From Sporosarcina gallistercoris (GTDB lineage Bacteria; Bacillota; Bacilli; Bacillales_A; Planococcaceae): a DNA stretch of 64,000 nt. The translations under genes were made by a program, and so were the position numbers. Under the pieces are notes generated by a model. That model was not told the origin of the DNA and did no database searches. It worked only from the letters and a program-made list of their open reading frames with translations. Below, piece after piece: positions 8,168 to 16,819 of the stretch (positions within the stretch are counted from its first letter, which is position 1; every line of letters begins with the position of its first letter). The stretch lies in contig NZ_JACSQY010000007.1 in the NCBI RefSeq assembly GCF_014836415.1, positions 1 to 64,000 of the forward strand. Reading direction: 5' to 3'.

Positions 8168-8836
8168 TTGAAAGATAATCCATTTCTCATTGGCGGTGTA
8201 TCCCGCTGGCTGTTACTATTTGGTGGCGGAGTTCTCCTCACCGTCGTTCTATTGTTTCTGAACATTCCTTTTTGGGCAGTATTCGTTATTGTCATGGTTG
8301 TGTATATGGCTAGCACAATGGGATGGCCTGTTTATATTATTTACGTGACGAAAGATATGAAAAAGATCGATGCATTTCTAACAAAGAATCGTACCAATGC
8401 CATTTTCGCTTATGGCTATGCAATCTCCCATGAATCTGACGAAAAGATCATCGAGACGATTGAAACCATTTTACAAACCTATAAACAAGCTAAAGTCCAA
8501 GCAATTTATGGCGCGAATCTTGCTGTTTGGCAACAAGATGCTGAGGCACTCCATCGAATCGCCATCCATCTGCCTACAGCCGATTATGTGAATTATTATA
8601 CGGCCAGTGCACTTTTGATGGAAGGGAATATGGAACGTGCTCAAACTCTCCAAACCTCTATTAAAAAACCGTGGATGAAACACGCGCTGCAAGCTAGTAT
8701 AGCCAAGGAGTCGGGCGATCAAACCGCCTATCGACGGGAAGTGGAATTAGCCACTTCCAACGCACGCGGTGTTCAGTATTATGTATTGGTTTCTCTGTTC
8801 CAACGCGAAGACCAAGTATCTCCCATTATTCAATAG
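8168..8836 (+). CDS. Membrane-anchored protein, unrecognised
   Basis: A 222-residue protein with two membrane segments in the first 60 residues (WLLLFGGGVLLTVVLLFLN and PFWAVFVIVMVVYMAS) and a helical cytoplasmic part of about 150 residues. That part has TPR-like helix pairs (ESDEKIIETIETILQTYKQ, YYTASALLMEGNMERAQTL), as in small Bacillales proteins of unknown role. The start is TTG with ACAGGAGGGT 8-10 nt upstream. The next gene begins 11 nt after the stop, so the two form an operon between tdh and kbl. Confidence 0.8.
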   Translation: MKDNPFLIGGVSRWLLLFGGGVLLTVVLLFLNIPFWAVFVIVMVVYMASTMGWPVYIIYVTKDMKKIDAFLTKNRTNAIFAYGYAISHESDEKIIETIETILQTYKQAKVQAIYGANLAVWQQDAEALHRIAIHLPTADYVNYYTASALLMEGNMERAQTLQTSIKKPWMKHALQASIAKESGDQTAYRREVELATSNARGVQYYVLVSLFQREDQVSPIIQ

Positions 8837-8847
8837 GAGGGATGGCC

Positions 8848-9018
8848 ATGATTTACGAAGAAGAGACTTACGTAGAGCTGCATGACGGTCGTAAAGGACT
8901 TATTGTACTTGTCCGATCTGATGATCGCACCCAATATGATATCGAACTTGCACACGGTGAATTGACGACTGTGTATCACGAAGAAGTCGCACGGCGTGTT
9001 GAAATGCCAACGAAATAA
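8848..9018 (+). CDS. 56-residue conserved-looking small protein
   Basis: A short frame starting MIYEEETYVELHDG and ending EVARRVEMPTK. It is acidic with alternating beta-type residues and no membrane segment. AGGAGG lies 7 nt before the ATG at 8848; an in-frame ATG at 8842 is too close to that site. It follows the membrane protein gene by 11 nt and ends in a strong terminator, which supports a real two-gene operon. The function is unknown. Confidence 0.75.
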   Translation: MIYEEETYVELHDGRKGLIVLVRSDDRTQYDIELAHGELTTVYHEEVARRVEMPTK

Positions 9019-9062
9019 AAGCAGTCTGGAAAGGATAACTCCCTTTCCAGACTGCTTTTTTA
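9016..9062. terminator. Bidirectional terminator between the 56-residue gene and kbl
   Basis: A 15-bp perfect stem (AGCAGTCTGGAAAGG and its complement) with A and T runs on both sides, serving the two converging genes. Confidence 0.95.
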
Positions 9063-9073
9063 TTCAAATTCCA

Positions 9074-10270
9074 TTACTGAATAACGCCAAGTTCTTTGCC
9101 GACTTTTTCATAAATCTTAAGTGCATCGTCGAGCATTTCTTTCGTATGGGCTGCAGTCGGCATGTTGCGAACGCGGCCTGTCCCTTTTGGCACGGTCGGA
9201 AAGACGATCGATTTTGCATAGACGCCTTCTTCCGCAAGTCGTTTCGAGAATTGCTGTGTCAGTTTTTCTTCTCCGATAATACATGGAGTAATCGGTGTTT
9301 CAGAATTCCCGATATTGAAGCCGAGTTTTTTCAAGCCCGCTTTCAAATAGTCTCCGTTCTCCCAAAGCTTATCGTGCAGTTCAGTGGACGCACTGATTTT
9401 ATCGAGCGCCCCCATAATTGCTGCAACGTCACCTGGTGGCACTGCTGTAGAGAACAAGAATGGACGTGAACGGACTTTCAGCCAATCGATCAGTTTTTGT
9501 GTTCCGGCTACATAACCGCCAACGACGCCCACTGCTTTTGAGAGTGTTCCCATCTGCATGTCGATTTCTTTTTCAAGACCGAAGTGCTTCACAGTACCTT
9601 TCCCTTTACCTGTGACGCCTGAACCGTGCGCATCATCTACGTATGTGATGAGGTCGAATTCTTTCGCGACTTCAACAGCACCCGGAAGGTTTGCGATATC
9701 CCCATCCATCGAGAATACGCCATCCGTAATGTACATGACTTTTCCGTATAACCCTGACTCTGTCGCTTCTTTTGCTTTCGCACGCAGATCATCCATGTCC
9801 TGGTGTTTCACACGGATGATTTTTGCGCCTGATAGACGGCAGCCGTCGATGATCGATGCATGATTCAATTCATCTGACAAAATCGCATCATTTTTATTCA
9901 TGACTGCAGAAATTGCGGCCATGTTGCAATTGAATCCGGATTGGAATGAAATCGCCGCTTCCGTCCCTTTGAATTCAGCAAGCTTTTTCTCAAGTTCGAT
10001 ATGGATATCAAGTGTACCATTGATGGTACGTACAGCTCCCGCACCGACACCGTATTTATTCACAGCTGCAATATTCAGCTTTTTCAAGTCTTCGTCTGTC
10101 GCAAGACCTAAATAGTTGTTCGATGATAAGTTAATGAGGTCGTTGCCTTTAATTTTAATGATCGGACCATTCGGACCTTCGACCGGCTCAATTTCGTTAT
10201 AGAGACCTTGGTCACGAAGTTCTTGCAAGTTCTCGTCTAGAAATGCATTCAATATGTTAGACAAACTCAT
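9074..10270 (-). CDS. kbl: Glycine C-acetyltransferase (2-amino-3-ketobutyrate CoA ligase)
   Basis: A PLP enzyme of the alpha-oxoamine synthase family, 398 residues from the ATG at 10270. It splits 2-amino-3-ketobutyrate with CoA to glycine and acetyl-CoA. Visible are [15 protein letters not shown], the [11 protein letters not shown] segment, the VDDAHGSG motif (PLP ring), the [12 protein letters not shown] motif with the Schiff-base Lys, and [12 protein letters not shown]. The frame extends to a GTG at 10285 with no good ribosome site; the ATG has AAAGG very close, so the start is uncertain by five residues. It completes the threonine pathway begun by tdh. Confidence 0.93.
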   Translation of the reverse strand: MSLSNILNAFLDENLQELRDQGLYNEIEPVEGPNGPIIKIKGNDLINLSSNNYLGLATDEDLKKLNIAAVNKYGVGAGAVRTINGTLDIHIELEKKLAEFKGTEAAISFQSGFNCNMAAISAVMNKNDAILSDELNHASIIDGCRLSGAKIIRVKHQDMDDLRAKAKEATESGLYGKVMYITDGVFSMDGDIANLPGAVEVAKEFDLITYVDDAHGSGVTGKGKGTVKHFGLEKEIDMQMGTLSKAVGVVGGYVAGTQKLIDWLKVRSRPFLFSTAVPPGDVAAIMGALDKISASTELHDKLWENGDYLKAGLKKLGFNIGNSETPITPCIIGEEKLTQQFSKRLAEEGVYAKSIVFPTVPKGTGRVRNMPTAAHTKEMLDDALKIYEKVGKELGVIQ

Positions 10271-10336
10271 CTTCCTTTCAGACACGTAATGCTCTTAGTG
10301 TAGCATATTTGTGCCCTTCCCCCTAACTGAAGCGTG

Positions 10337-11410
10337 TTAAGGTGCAATGAGTTTTGTCAGCAGTTCCGCTTTTTCATGAAACGCTTTCAAATCCAGCGCG
10401 CTGTCCATCCCTGCGTCGATTTGACTCGACAAACGTGCATAAGATTGCATATACCCGGCCGCATTCGCAATTGTTTCTTTGTAGCGTGTGCGGATGCCAT
10501 CGATTTCCTGCTCCGCCTTTTCGCTCGGCACACACATCTCAACGAGGTCCAGGATTTCATCGCCTTCTCGTTCTGCATCATAGACGTGGGGCTCCGTTGC
10601 ATCGAAGATACAAACGGAAAGCTCAGGAAATTGGACAAGATCGATACTTCCCGTATCTAACCCGCACCAGCCATACAGCACATCTATCCCGCGTTTTTCC
10701 GCTTCCTCTCCAAGCGCTTTCATCATCGTGGACTTGCCGGTTCCTGGCAGGGCTTTGATCAACAGTCTTCGCTTTATGGATTTAGTGATGGACGGGATGA
10801 AGTCGTGCGCACCTTTTGAAGATAATGACCCAATGATGCGATGGGAAACGGCGGCATTTTTGTGTAAATCCAGTGAGCCGAATAAATCATTTGCGAGCGA
10901 CTGGATTTTTGCTTCGTGTGCTGGCCAATCCATACGACGGATGTTGACGGTTTCCCATTCGTCATGGATCGCTTTCGCTTCAGAGAGTGACGCAAGTGCT
11001 TTTTCCAAGTAAGTGGCCGCCTCTTCGAGATGCCCCGCAATTTGTGGGTTGTTTTCACGTAATTTGGTTTCATCATAGACATCATAAAAACTGACTACGC
11101 GGTGCTTTCCACCAAGGTCTGTCGGCTCGAGTGGAATTGGATAGGAAGCTGAAACGTAAAAGAGCTCGGGCCCCTTCACGTAAATCCCATCCGTTTTTTC
11201 GATATGCAACGGGCTCCGGAAACGATCTACATCGTATCCTCGTTTTACATAGAAGACTGCAAGCTCATTCAATATGTTGGATAACGCAAAGGTGGGGGGT
11301 GATTTTATGAAGACAGTCGTCGCAGCTTGTTGAATGAGATGCTCGTACTTATGAGTCAGTCCCCCTCCGGTATAGGCCGTTCCCATTGATTCTGTTAATT
11401 TCCCGTTCAT
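10337..11410 (-). CDS. PRK06851-like P-loop ATPase with a degenerate first half
   Basis: A 357-residue protein. The C-terminal half has a good Walker A (LPGTGKSTMMKALGEEA) followed by the RGIDVLYGWCGLD and IFDATEPHVYD segments of PRK06851-type ATPases. In that family the N-terminal half is a second copy of the domain; here the matching place reads FIKSPPTFALSNILNELA, so its P-loop appears lost. The role is unknown. The start at 11410 has AAAGGG 9 nt upstream. The longer frame back to 11497 crosses a terminator of the preceding gene and is rejected. Confidence 0.75.
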   Translation of the reverse strand: MNGKLTESMGTAYTGGGLTHKYEHLIQQAATTVFIKSPPTFALSNILNELAVFYVKRGYDVDRFRSPLHIEKTDGIYVKGPELFYVSASYPIPLEPTDLGGKHRVVSFYDVYDETKLRENNPQIAGHLEEAATYLEKALASLSEAKAIHDEWETVNIRRMDWPAHEAKIQSLANDLFGSLDLHKNAAVSHRIIGSLSSKGAHDFIPSITKSIKRRLLIKALPGTGKSTMMKALGEEAEKRGIDVLYGWCGLDTGSIDLVQFPELSVCIFDATEPHVYDAEREGDEILDLVEMCVPSEKAEQEIDGIRTRYKETIANAAGYMQSYARLSSQIDAGMDSALDLKAFHEKAELLTKLIAP

Positions 11411-11461
11411 CGTGACCATCCCTTTCTGGTGTTCTTCAGAACAGCTTATGAAATGGCGACG

Positions 11462-11490
11462 AAAAAAAGCACAGCCACGGAGGACTATGC
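11462..11490 (-). terminator. Terminator after the YczE-like gene
   Basis: On the minus strand a GCATAG/CTGTGC stem with an inner CC/GG is followed by seven T. It lies inside the longest frame of the next gene and argues for the shorter start at 11410. Confidence 0.7.
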
Positions 11491-11496
11491 TCTTCA

Positions 11497-12129
11497 TTAT
11501 AATAAAACTTCACTATTTTCCTGCTTGGCCACTTTAAGTAACAACCGCTGGCATTGCGGCATTGCGTAATGAACGAATTGTCCAATCAGTAAGGCGATAA
11601 GCACAGTCCCGATTCCAACCGGTCCTCCGAGTGCCCACCCCAGCAGTGCAACAATAACTTCAATGGAAGTTCTCACGAGCTTTACACTGATATTGAACTT
11701 GTGCACGATGAGCAGCATCAGACTATCCCGCGGGCCTGCCCCCATATTCGGAGACACATATAGTCCGATCCCATAAGACATGATCACAACGCCTGTTACG
11801 AAAAACACGACTTGTGCTGCAATTGACGTCACATCCGGCAGCAGCCAATTGAATAGATCGATAAAAGTGCCGAGCAGCAGCATATTGAGCCATGTCCCAT
11901 ACTTCGGCCACTTTTTTTGCGCGGCTGCTGTAATGAGAACGATGAGCAATCCTGTGAGGATACTCCACGATCCAATGGACAACCCGATATTTTGATAAAG
12001 CCCGACGTGCAGGACGTCCCATGGACCAATACCGAGCAATTGCCCTTTGATGGTCATCGCAATCCCTAATGAGAGGATCATTTGCCCTACTATGAAAAAG
12101 ATCCATCTCCACTGTTTTAACGTCATCAT
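11497..12129 (-). CDS. YczE/YitT-type membrane protein
   Basis: A protein of about 210 residues with five or six membrane segments. The N-terminal FIVGQMILSLGIAMTIKGQLLGIGPWDVLHVGL and the later GIGLYVSPNMGAGPRDSLML repeat of the same theme are the mark of the YczE/YyaS/YitT group. Members are membrane proteins of mostly unknown function. The longest frame starts with GTG at 12145-12147; the ATG at 12129 has GAAAGAAG 7 nt upstream and is preferred. Array 2 lies just upstream. Confidence 0.8.
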   Translation of the reverse strand: MMTLKQWRWIFFIVGQMILSLGIAMTIKGQLLGIGPWDVLHVGLYQNIGLSIGSWSILTGLLIVLITAAAQKKWPKYGTWLNMLLLGTFIDLFNWLLPDVTSIAAQVVFFVTGVVIMSYGIGLYVSPNMGAGPRDSLMLLIVHKFNISVKLVRTSIEVIVALLGWALGGPVGIGTVLIALLIGQFVHYAMPQCQRLLLKVAKQENSEVLL

Positions 12130-12239
12130 ACACATTCTTCTTTCCACGAGCCGCTCTTTGAAGTAGCGGCGTATTCTCTAAAGGCAATTGTAGCATGTAT
12201 GGCGCTTGTGGTGAGGGATTTCTGTGTTAGAAGTGGTGA

Positions 12240-12680
12240 TTATGAGCGGATTTCTTCGGATTATGAGCGGTTCCGCTAGGTTATGAGCGCTTTTCTCGGT
12301 TTATGAGCGGTTTCGCTGCGTTACGAGCGCTTTTCTCGGTTTATGAGCGGTCCCGCTGAGTTATGAGCGTTTTTCTCGATTTATGAGCGGTTCTGCTGCG
12401 TTATGAGCGGTTTTCCCGGGTTATGAGCGGTTCCGCTGCGTTATGAGCGCTTTTCTCGATTTATGAGCGGTTCCGCTGAGTTATGAGCGGTTTTCCCGGG
12501 TTATGAGCGGTTCCGCTGCGTTATGAGCGCTTTTCCCGGGTTATGAGCGCTTTTCTCGATTTATGAGCGGTTCCGCTAGGTTATGAGCGCTTTTCTCGAT
12601 TTATGAGCGGTTTCGCTGCGTTATGAGCGCTTTTCTCGGTTTATGAGCGGTTCCGCTGGGTTATGCGCGCTTTTCCCGGG
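12240..12680 (+). repeat. Array 2: 22 units of 20 nt, TGAGCG word only
   Basis: From 12261 to 12680 the 20-nt phase is perfect (21 units), preceded by one unit of 21 nt. Nearly every unit starts TTATGAGCG; exceptions are TTACGAGCG at 12321 and TTATGCGCG at 12661. The rest of the unit is of two kinds, GTTYCGCTRSG and CTTTTCYCGRK, that mostly alternate. It fills the gap between the YczE-like gene and ybaK, both on the minus strand. No TGATCA word occurs here, unlike arrays 1, 3, 4 and 5. Confidence 0.97.
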
Positions 12681-12701
12681 TTGATCTAACTGCTTTAAGT
12701 T

Positions 12702-13175
12702 TCATTTACACAATTCCACAAACGAAGCACCCGTCACTTTCGCGTAATCTGCCGGGGCGAGTTTCATCTGGAAGCCTGGTTTCCCAGCGCTCGCGTAGAT
12801 CAACGGTTTCGATTGGGCAGAAATGTCCAGGAACGTAGGAAGCACCTTCTTCATACCGATTGCCGAACATCCCCCGCGGATATAGCCCGTTACTTCTGTC
12901 AGTTGTTTGAGCGGAAGCATTTCCAATTTCTTCTCTCCGGCTGCGCGTGCCGCTTTTTTCAAGTCAAGCTCGCAGACAACTGGAATGACAAACACATAAT
13001 GACGTGCCGTTCCAGCTGTCGTTACGAGTGTTTTGTAGACATCCATCTCGTCCCCGCCGTCTGCTGCAGCATTTGCCTCTTCTGACAGATCGCGTTCCAA
13101 CAACTCATGGGGGATTCCTTCAAACTCCAATATGCGAATCGCATTGGTTTTAATATGTTTATTCTTCTTCGCCAT
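12702..13175 (-). CDS. ybaK: Cys-tRNA(Pro)/Cys-tRNA(Cys) deacylase YbaK
   Basis: A 157-residue single-domain protein of the YbaK/EbsC family that hydrolyses mischarged Cys-tRNA(Pro). The KTNAIRILEFEGIPHE start, the VYKTLVT segment, the conserved ELDLKKAARAAGEKKLEM segment and the GGCSAIGMKKVLPTFLD motif, including the invariant Gly-Gly-Cys-Ser and Lys, are seen. GGGAGG lies 9 nt upstream of the ATG. Confidence 0.92.
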   Translation of the reverse strand: MAKKNKHIKTNAIRILEFEGIPHELLERDLSEEANAAADGGDEMDVYKTLVTTAGTARHYVFVIPVVCELDLKKAARAAGEKKLEMLPLKQLTEVTGYIRGGCSAIGMKKVLPTFLDISAQSKPLIYASAGKPGFQMKLAPADYAKVTGASFVELCK

Positions 13176-13200
13176 AATAAGTGCCTCCCATTTTCCAATT

Positions 13201-13229
13201 CAAAAACCCGCCAATGTGTAGGCGGGTTG
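13201..13229 (-). terminator. Terminator after the 193-residue gene
   Basis: CCCGCC and GGCGGG arms with an 8-nt loop, followed by TTTTTG on the minus strand. Confidence 0.9.
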
Positions 13230-13239
13230 TCGATTTTGA

Positions 13240-13821
13240 TCAAGCAATAAGTGAGTATACCGGGCTGGCTCCCATGTATCCATGCTGTTTCGCACTCGTT
13301 TGGATGGCATAAGCTGCTGCAGCTTGGTCATATAATTTGCGCATTGCGTCGGCCAGCGAGGAATCCGTTGCCGAATTCGACTGCTGTGGCTGAACCAATG
13401 AAGCTTCACGACTCGCTTCTGCTAGTTGTGCAGAGCGTAGGCGATCTTCCAATGCTAGCTGGGCCTCAGCTTCCATGATTTTAGCGGAAGCCGCTGCTGC
13501 CAGCTGATGGTCCACTTCAGATGAATCTGTTTTAGATAGTGCTTCGCTGCGCACATTCCGCCAGCTCGCAATTGTTTCTTCCAATGTTTCACCGAGCGGA
13601 AGTGCGACTTGTTTCAGTTGACCCGCACCCAGTTTCCGGAATTCTTGAGGCTGCGGATCTGCCTGAGTAGCAGTCAGCCGTTGCGCCAACTCATTCCGTT
13701 TAGCTTCGTTACCACCTGTATAATCCGCGTGACGGGCATAAGCCACTTCTGCAGAACGCTTTTTTGCATTCTCATATCTTGTATTTTCCGTAACTGCCGG
13801 ATTTGTTGAAATAGAGACCAT
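13240..13821 (-). CDS. Helical protein of unknown function, resembling the tail of SprA-related proteins
   Basis: A 193-residue soluble, Ala/Gln-rich protein. The middle part (LGETLEETIASWRNVRSEAL, then an SEVDHQLAAAASAKIMEAEA stretch) resembles the C-terminal region of SprA-related (CJM1_0395-type) putative metalloproteases as I remember them. The zinc-binding HExxH-like part of that family is absent, so this would be a non-enzymatic relative. GGGGTGA lies 6 nt upstream of the ATG, and the gene has its own terminator. The assignment is tentative and the role is unknown. Confidence 0.65.
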   Translation of the reverse strand: MVSISTNPAVTENTRYENAKKRSAEVAYARHADYTGGNEAKRNELAQRLTATQADPQPQEFRKLGAGQLKQVALPLGETLEETIASWRNVRSEALSKTDSSEVDHQLAAAASAKIMEAEAQLALEDRLRSAQLAEASREASLVQPQQSNSATDSSLADAMRKLYDQAAAAYAIQTSAKQHGYMGASPVYSLIA

Positions 13822-13900
13822 GAACTCACCCCGCCATTAATTAGTCTGTTAATTATACAGCTTCTTTGCCTTCGATTCATGAGGCAAACGATTTCAATTA

Positions 13901-16072
13901 TTACTTGTCAAATAGTTTCTTTAGCGCATCCGCCATTGCCGTGTTTTCAGGTTCTTCATTCTCTTGCTTCTTAAGGTACTTCTGAACATCACGTTTGTCA
14001 GCCTTTTTACCTGTTGTTTGGGCTCTTCGTTTTTCAAATGAGGATAGCTTTTCACGATATCCACACTTACAAACAAAAATCTTACCGTCACCGTGTCCGC
14101 GGAGCTCCAATTTCTTCTTGCAATTCGGGCAGCGTGCGTTCGTCAGTGTAGAGATCGTTTGACGATGACCGCATTCACGATCTTGGCAGACGAGCAGTTT
14201 GCCTCGTTTTCCGTTCACTTCAAGCATCGGTTTTCCGCAATCCGGACACATTTTCCCGGTTACGTTATCATGTTTGAATTTCGTGTCATCCGATTTTATA
14301 TCCACGATTGTCTTCTTCGAGAAGTCGATCATCGTGCGGATGAACTGATCTTTCTTCAGTTTTCCAGCTGCAATTTTAGATAAGTCGCTTTCCCATTCAG
14401 CAGTGAGTGCCGGGGATTTCAAATCTTCCGGGACCAGTTCCAACAACTGGCGTCCTTTAGATGTCGTGTAAATATCGTTCCCTTTTTTCTCTATGACAAA
14501 CATGCCGAATAAGCGTTCGATGACGTCCGCTCTCGTCGCAACGGTCCCGAGTCCACCGGTTTCACCGAGTGTTTTGATCAATTCCTTGGACTCGCCAGCC
14601 ATGAACTGCGCAGGATTCTCCATCGCAGCAAGAAGCGTTCCTTCATTGAACCGTGCAGGTGGCTTCGTTTTACCTTCTGTTCTTGAAAACGCACGGATCT
14701 GCAAAGTTTCTCCTTTTTTCATTGCAGGAAGTGCATCTGTGTCCGCTTCTTCTTCATCGGATGAATAGACCGCCTTCCAACCTTCGTCCGTCACGGTACG
14801 ACCTTTCAATGTAAAGATTTCGCTGCCCGCCTGTAATTCAGCACTCAATTGTTCGTATTGGAATGGAGGATAGAACACAGCCAAAAACCGTTTTACGATG
14901 ATGTCGTAGAGACGTTGTTCTTTGTCCGAAAGCGAATGCAAAGAAGGAGTTTCCTCCGTTGGGATAATCGCATGGTGATCGGACACTTTACTGTCATTGA
15001 TCACACCTTTTTGTGGTTTGACAGGTCCTTTTCGGAGCAACAAATTGACAGCTTTCCGATAAGGGCCGATTTCCACCGCTTTGACGCGATCTTTCAACGT
15101 ACTTGTCATATCCGCAGTCAAATGCTTGGAATCGGTCCGTGGATAGGTAACCGCCTTATGTCGCTCGTACAAGTTCTGCAAAGTCGATAACGTCTCCTTG
15201 GCGGACCATGACCAACGGCGATGTGCTTCTTTTTGCAGTTCAGTCAAGTCGAATAACGGAGGAGCCGGCTGAGATTTCGGCGTCGATTTCAGGTCGATGA
15301 TCTTGCCCTCTGTGATGCCGTCCAACGCGTTCATTTTCGCATCGATGACGGTTTCATCGAAGAGTTGAGTTTGACCTTTCGTATCCCGCCATGTAAAACG
15401 GCCAGCTTCCGTTAGGGCTTGCATACCCCAGTACGGCTTCGGCTGGAACTTCTGAATCGCCCGTTCGCGTTCAGCAATCATCGCAAGCGTTGGTGTTTGC
15501 ACGCGACCTGTTGAAAGTTGGGCATTGTGTTTAACTGTGAGCGCACGTGTTGCGTTAATGCCGACGACCCAATCCGCTTCCGCACGTGCAGCTGCAGCTT
15601 CATACAAGTTTTCATACGCTTTTCCGTCTTTCAGGTTGGCAAATCCGTCTTTGATGGCTTTGTCCGTTACGGATGAAATCCATAACCGCTTGATCGGCTT
15701 GCGGTTTTTCGCGAGTTCCAAAATCCATCGAGCCACGAGCTCCCCTTCCCGCCCTGCATCCGTTGCGATGATAACGTCCTTTACATCTGCGCGACGTAAC
15801 TGTGCTTTGACCGCATTATATTGTTTCGAAGTCTGTTTGATAGGGGTGAGCTTGAATGGCTCAGGAATGATTGGCAGATGCTCCATTTTCCATTCTTTGA
15901 ATTCCTGACCATACCCTTCAGGATCTGCGTGTGTCACTAAATGGCCCAGTGCCCAAGTGACGATGTACCGATCTCCCTCTAAAAATCCGTTCCCTTTTTT
16001 ATGACAACCGAGCACACGGGCAATATCGCGTGCGACAGATGGTTTTTCTGCAAGTACGAGTGATTTAGACAT
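13901..16072 (-). CDS. topB: DNA topoisomerase III
   Basis: A 723-residue type IA topoisomerase that unlinks single-strand-containing DNA intermediates. It has the TOPRIM domain at the N-terminus (LAEKPSVARDIARVLG and the ATDAGREGELVARWIL metal site), the strand-passage core with the catalytic Tyr in TYPRTDSKHL, and two C-terminal zinc ribbons (CPDCGKPMLEVNG with a later CQDRECGHR, then CPNCKKKLEL with CKCGY). Length and ribbons fit the B. subtilis TopB type. AAAGGGG lies 9 nt before the ATG. It is transcribed alone. Confidence 0.96.
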   Translation of the reverse strand: MSKSLVLAEKPSVARDIARVLGCHKKGNGFLEGDRYIVTWALGHLVTHADPEGYGQEFKEWKMEHLPIIPEPFKLTPIKQTSKQYNAVKAQLRRADVKDVIIATDAGREGELVARWILELAKNRKPIKRLWISSVTDKAIKDGFANLKDGKAYENLYEAAAARAEADWVVGINATRALTVKHNAQLSTGRVQTPTLAMIAERERAIQKFQPKPYWGMQALTEAGRFTWRDTKGQTQLFDETVIDAKMNALDGITEGKIIDLKSTPKSQPAPPLFDLTELQKEAHRRWSWSAKETLSTLQNLYERHKAVTYPRTDSKHLTADMTSTLKDRVKAVEIGPYRKAVNLLLRKGPVKPQKGVINDSKVSDHHAIIPTEETPSLHSLSDKEQRLYDIIVKRFLAVFYPPFQYEQLSAELQAGSEIFTLKGRTVTDEGWKAVYSSDEEEADTDALPAMKKGETLQIRAFSRTEGKTKPPARFNEGTLLAAMENPAQFMAGESKELIKTLGETGGLGTVATRADVIERLFGMFVIEKKGNDIYTTSKGRQLLELVPEDLKSPALTAEWESDLSKIAAGKLKKDQFIRTMIDFSKKTIVDIKSDDTKFKHDNVTGKMCPDCGKPMLEVNGKRGKLLVCQDRECGHRQTISTLTNARCPNCKKKLELRGHGDGKIFVCKCGYREKLSSFEKRRAQTTGKKADKRDVQKYLKKQENEEPENTAMADALKKLFDK

Positions 16073-16138
16073 CGTTTAATCCCCTTTCGTTCTTTCCATT
16101 ATACGCAAGTTAGACGGTTTCTTCAGTTTTGACCATAC

Positions 16139-16181
16139 GAAAAACGTCCATCCCGCGGAATTCCGCTCGGACGGACGTTCA
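16139..16181 (-). terminator. Terminator after the FMN reductase gene
   Basis: AACGTCC(G)TCC and GGATGGACGTT arms with an inner CGGAATTCCG, then TTTTT on the minus strand. Confidence 0.85.
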
Positions 16182-16187
16182 AATTTG

Positions 16188-16751
16188 TTATTGTGCGTCA
16201 AGCATGCCATGGGTCAGTTCTTTACCCATTTCTGTATATTTCACGAAAACACGTGCTAATTCCTTCAATCGATCGTGCACATTTTCATCTATAATTTTAC
16301 TGTTTTCGTCAAAATGATCACGATGCGTGTACACATAATTCGGTGTTACGAGGCACCGGAAATAGTCAAGAATCGGTTTCAACTGATTCTCTACAACGAG
16401 GTGATGCTGATACGTCCCCCCGTTTGCAACGATGGAAACGGGTTTGTAGCGCATCGTATGCGGATGCAGCAAATCGAACGCATTTTTCAGGACCCCTGGG
16501 ATGGACCCTTGGAATACAGGCGTCGCAATAATATAGCCATCCGCTTCTTCAAACTTGCGGATCAGCTTTTTCATATCTTCATTATACTTTTCTGCAGGTC
16601 GCCCATCGACAAACTGGTGTTCATACTCCGAGAAATTCAATCTCTCTATCTCGAAACCGCAGCCTGTTTCTTCAATATACTGCTGCACCGCTTCGAGTAC
16701 GACACCCGTTTTGTTGCCGATAATGGTCCCGTCCACAAACAAAACTTTCAA
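16188..16751 (-). CDS. NADPH-dependent FMN reductase family protein
   Basis: A 187-residue flavodoxin-fold protein. The VDGTIIGNKTGVVLEAV phosphate-binding loop, the ADGYIIATPVFQGSIPGVLKNAFD FMN-binding segment and the PVSIVANGG strand place it in the NADPH-dependent FMN reductase family (SsuE/azoreductase-like). It probably uses NAD(P)H to reduce FMN or quinone/azo compounds; the substrate is unknown. The start is TTG with GGAGG about 11 nt upstream. A single gene with its own terminator. Confidence 0.88.
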   Translation of the reverse strand: MKVLFVDGTIIGNKTGVVLEAVQQYIEETGCGFEIERLNFSEYEHQFVDGRPAEKYNEDMKKLIRKFEEADGYIIATPVFQGSIPGVLKNAFDLLHPHTMRYKPVSIVANGGTYQHHLVVENQLKPILDYFRCLVTPNYVYTHRDHFDENSKIIDENVHDRLKELARVFVKYTEMGKELTHGMLDAQ

Positions 16752-16819
16752 AATAACCGTACCTCCTAGTTATATTCTCACTCTACATCCTATCAGAATG
16801 TATGGGAATTTACTTGCAA

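Noticed and set aside
10337..11497. Longest form of the PRK06851-like gene (386 residues)
   Set aside because: The extra N-terminus overlaps a terminator of the preceding gene and has no ribosome site; the start at 11410 has both correct spacing and a homologous start.
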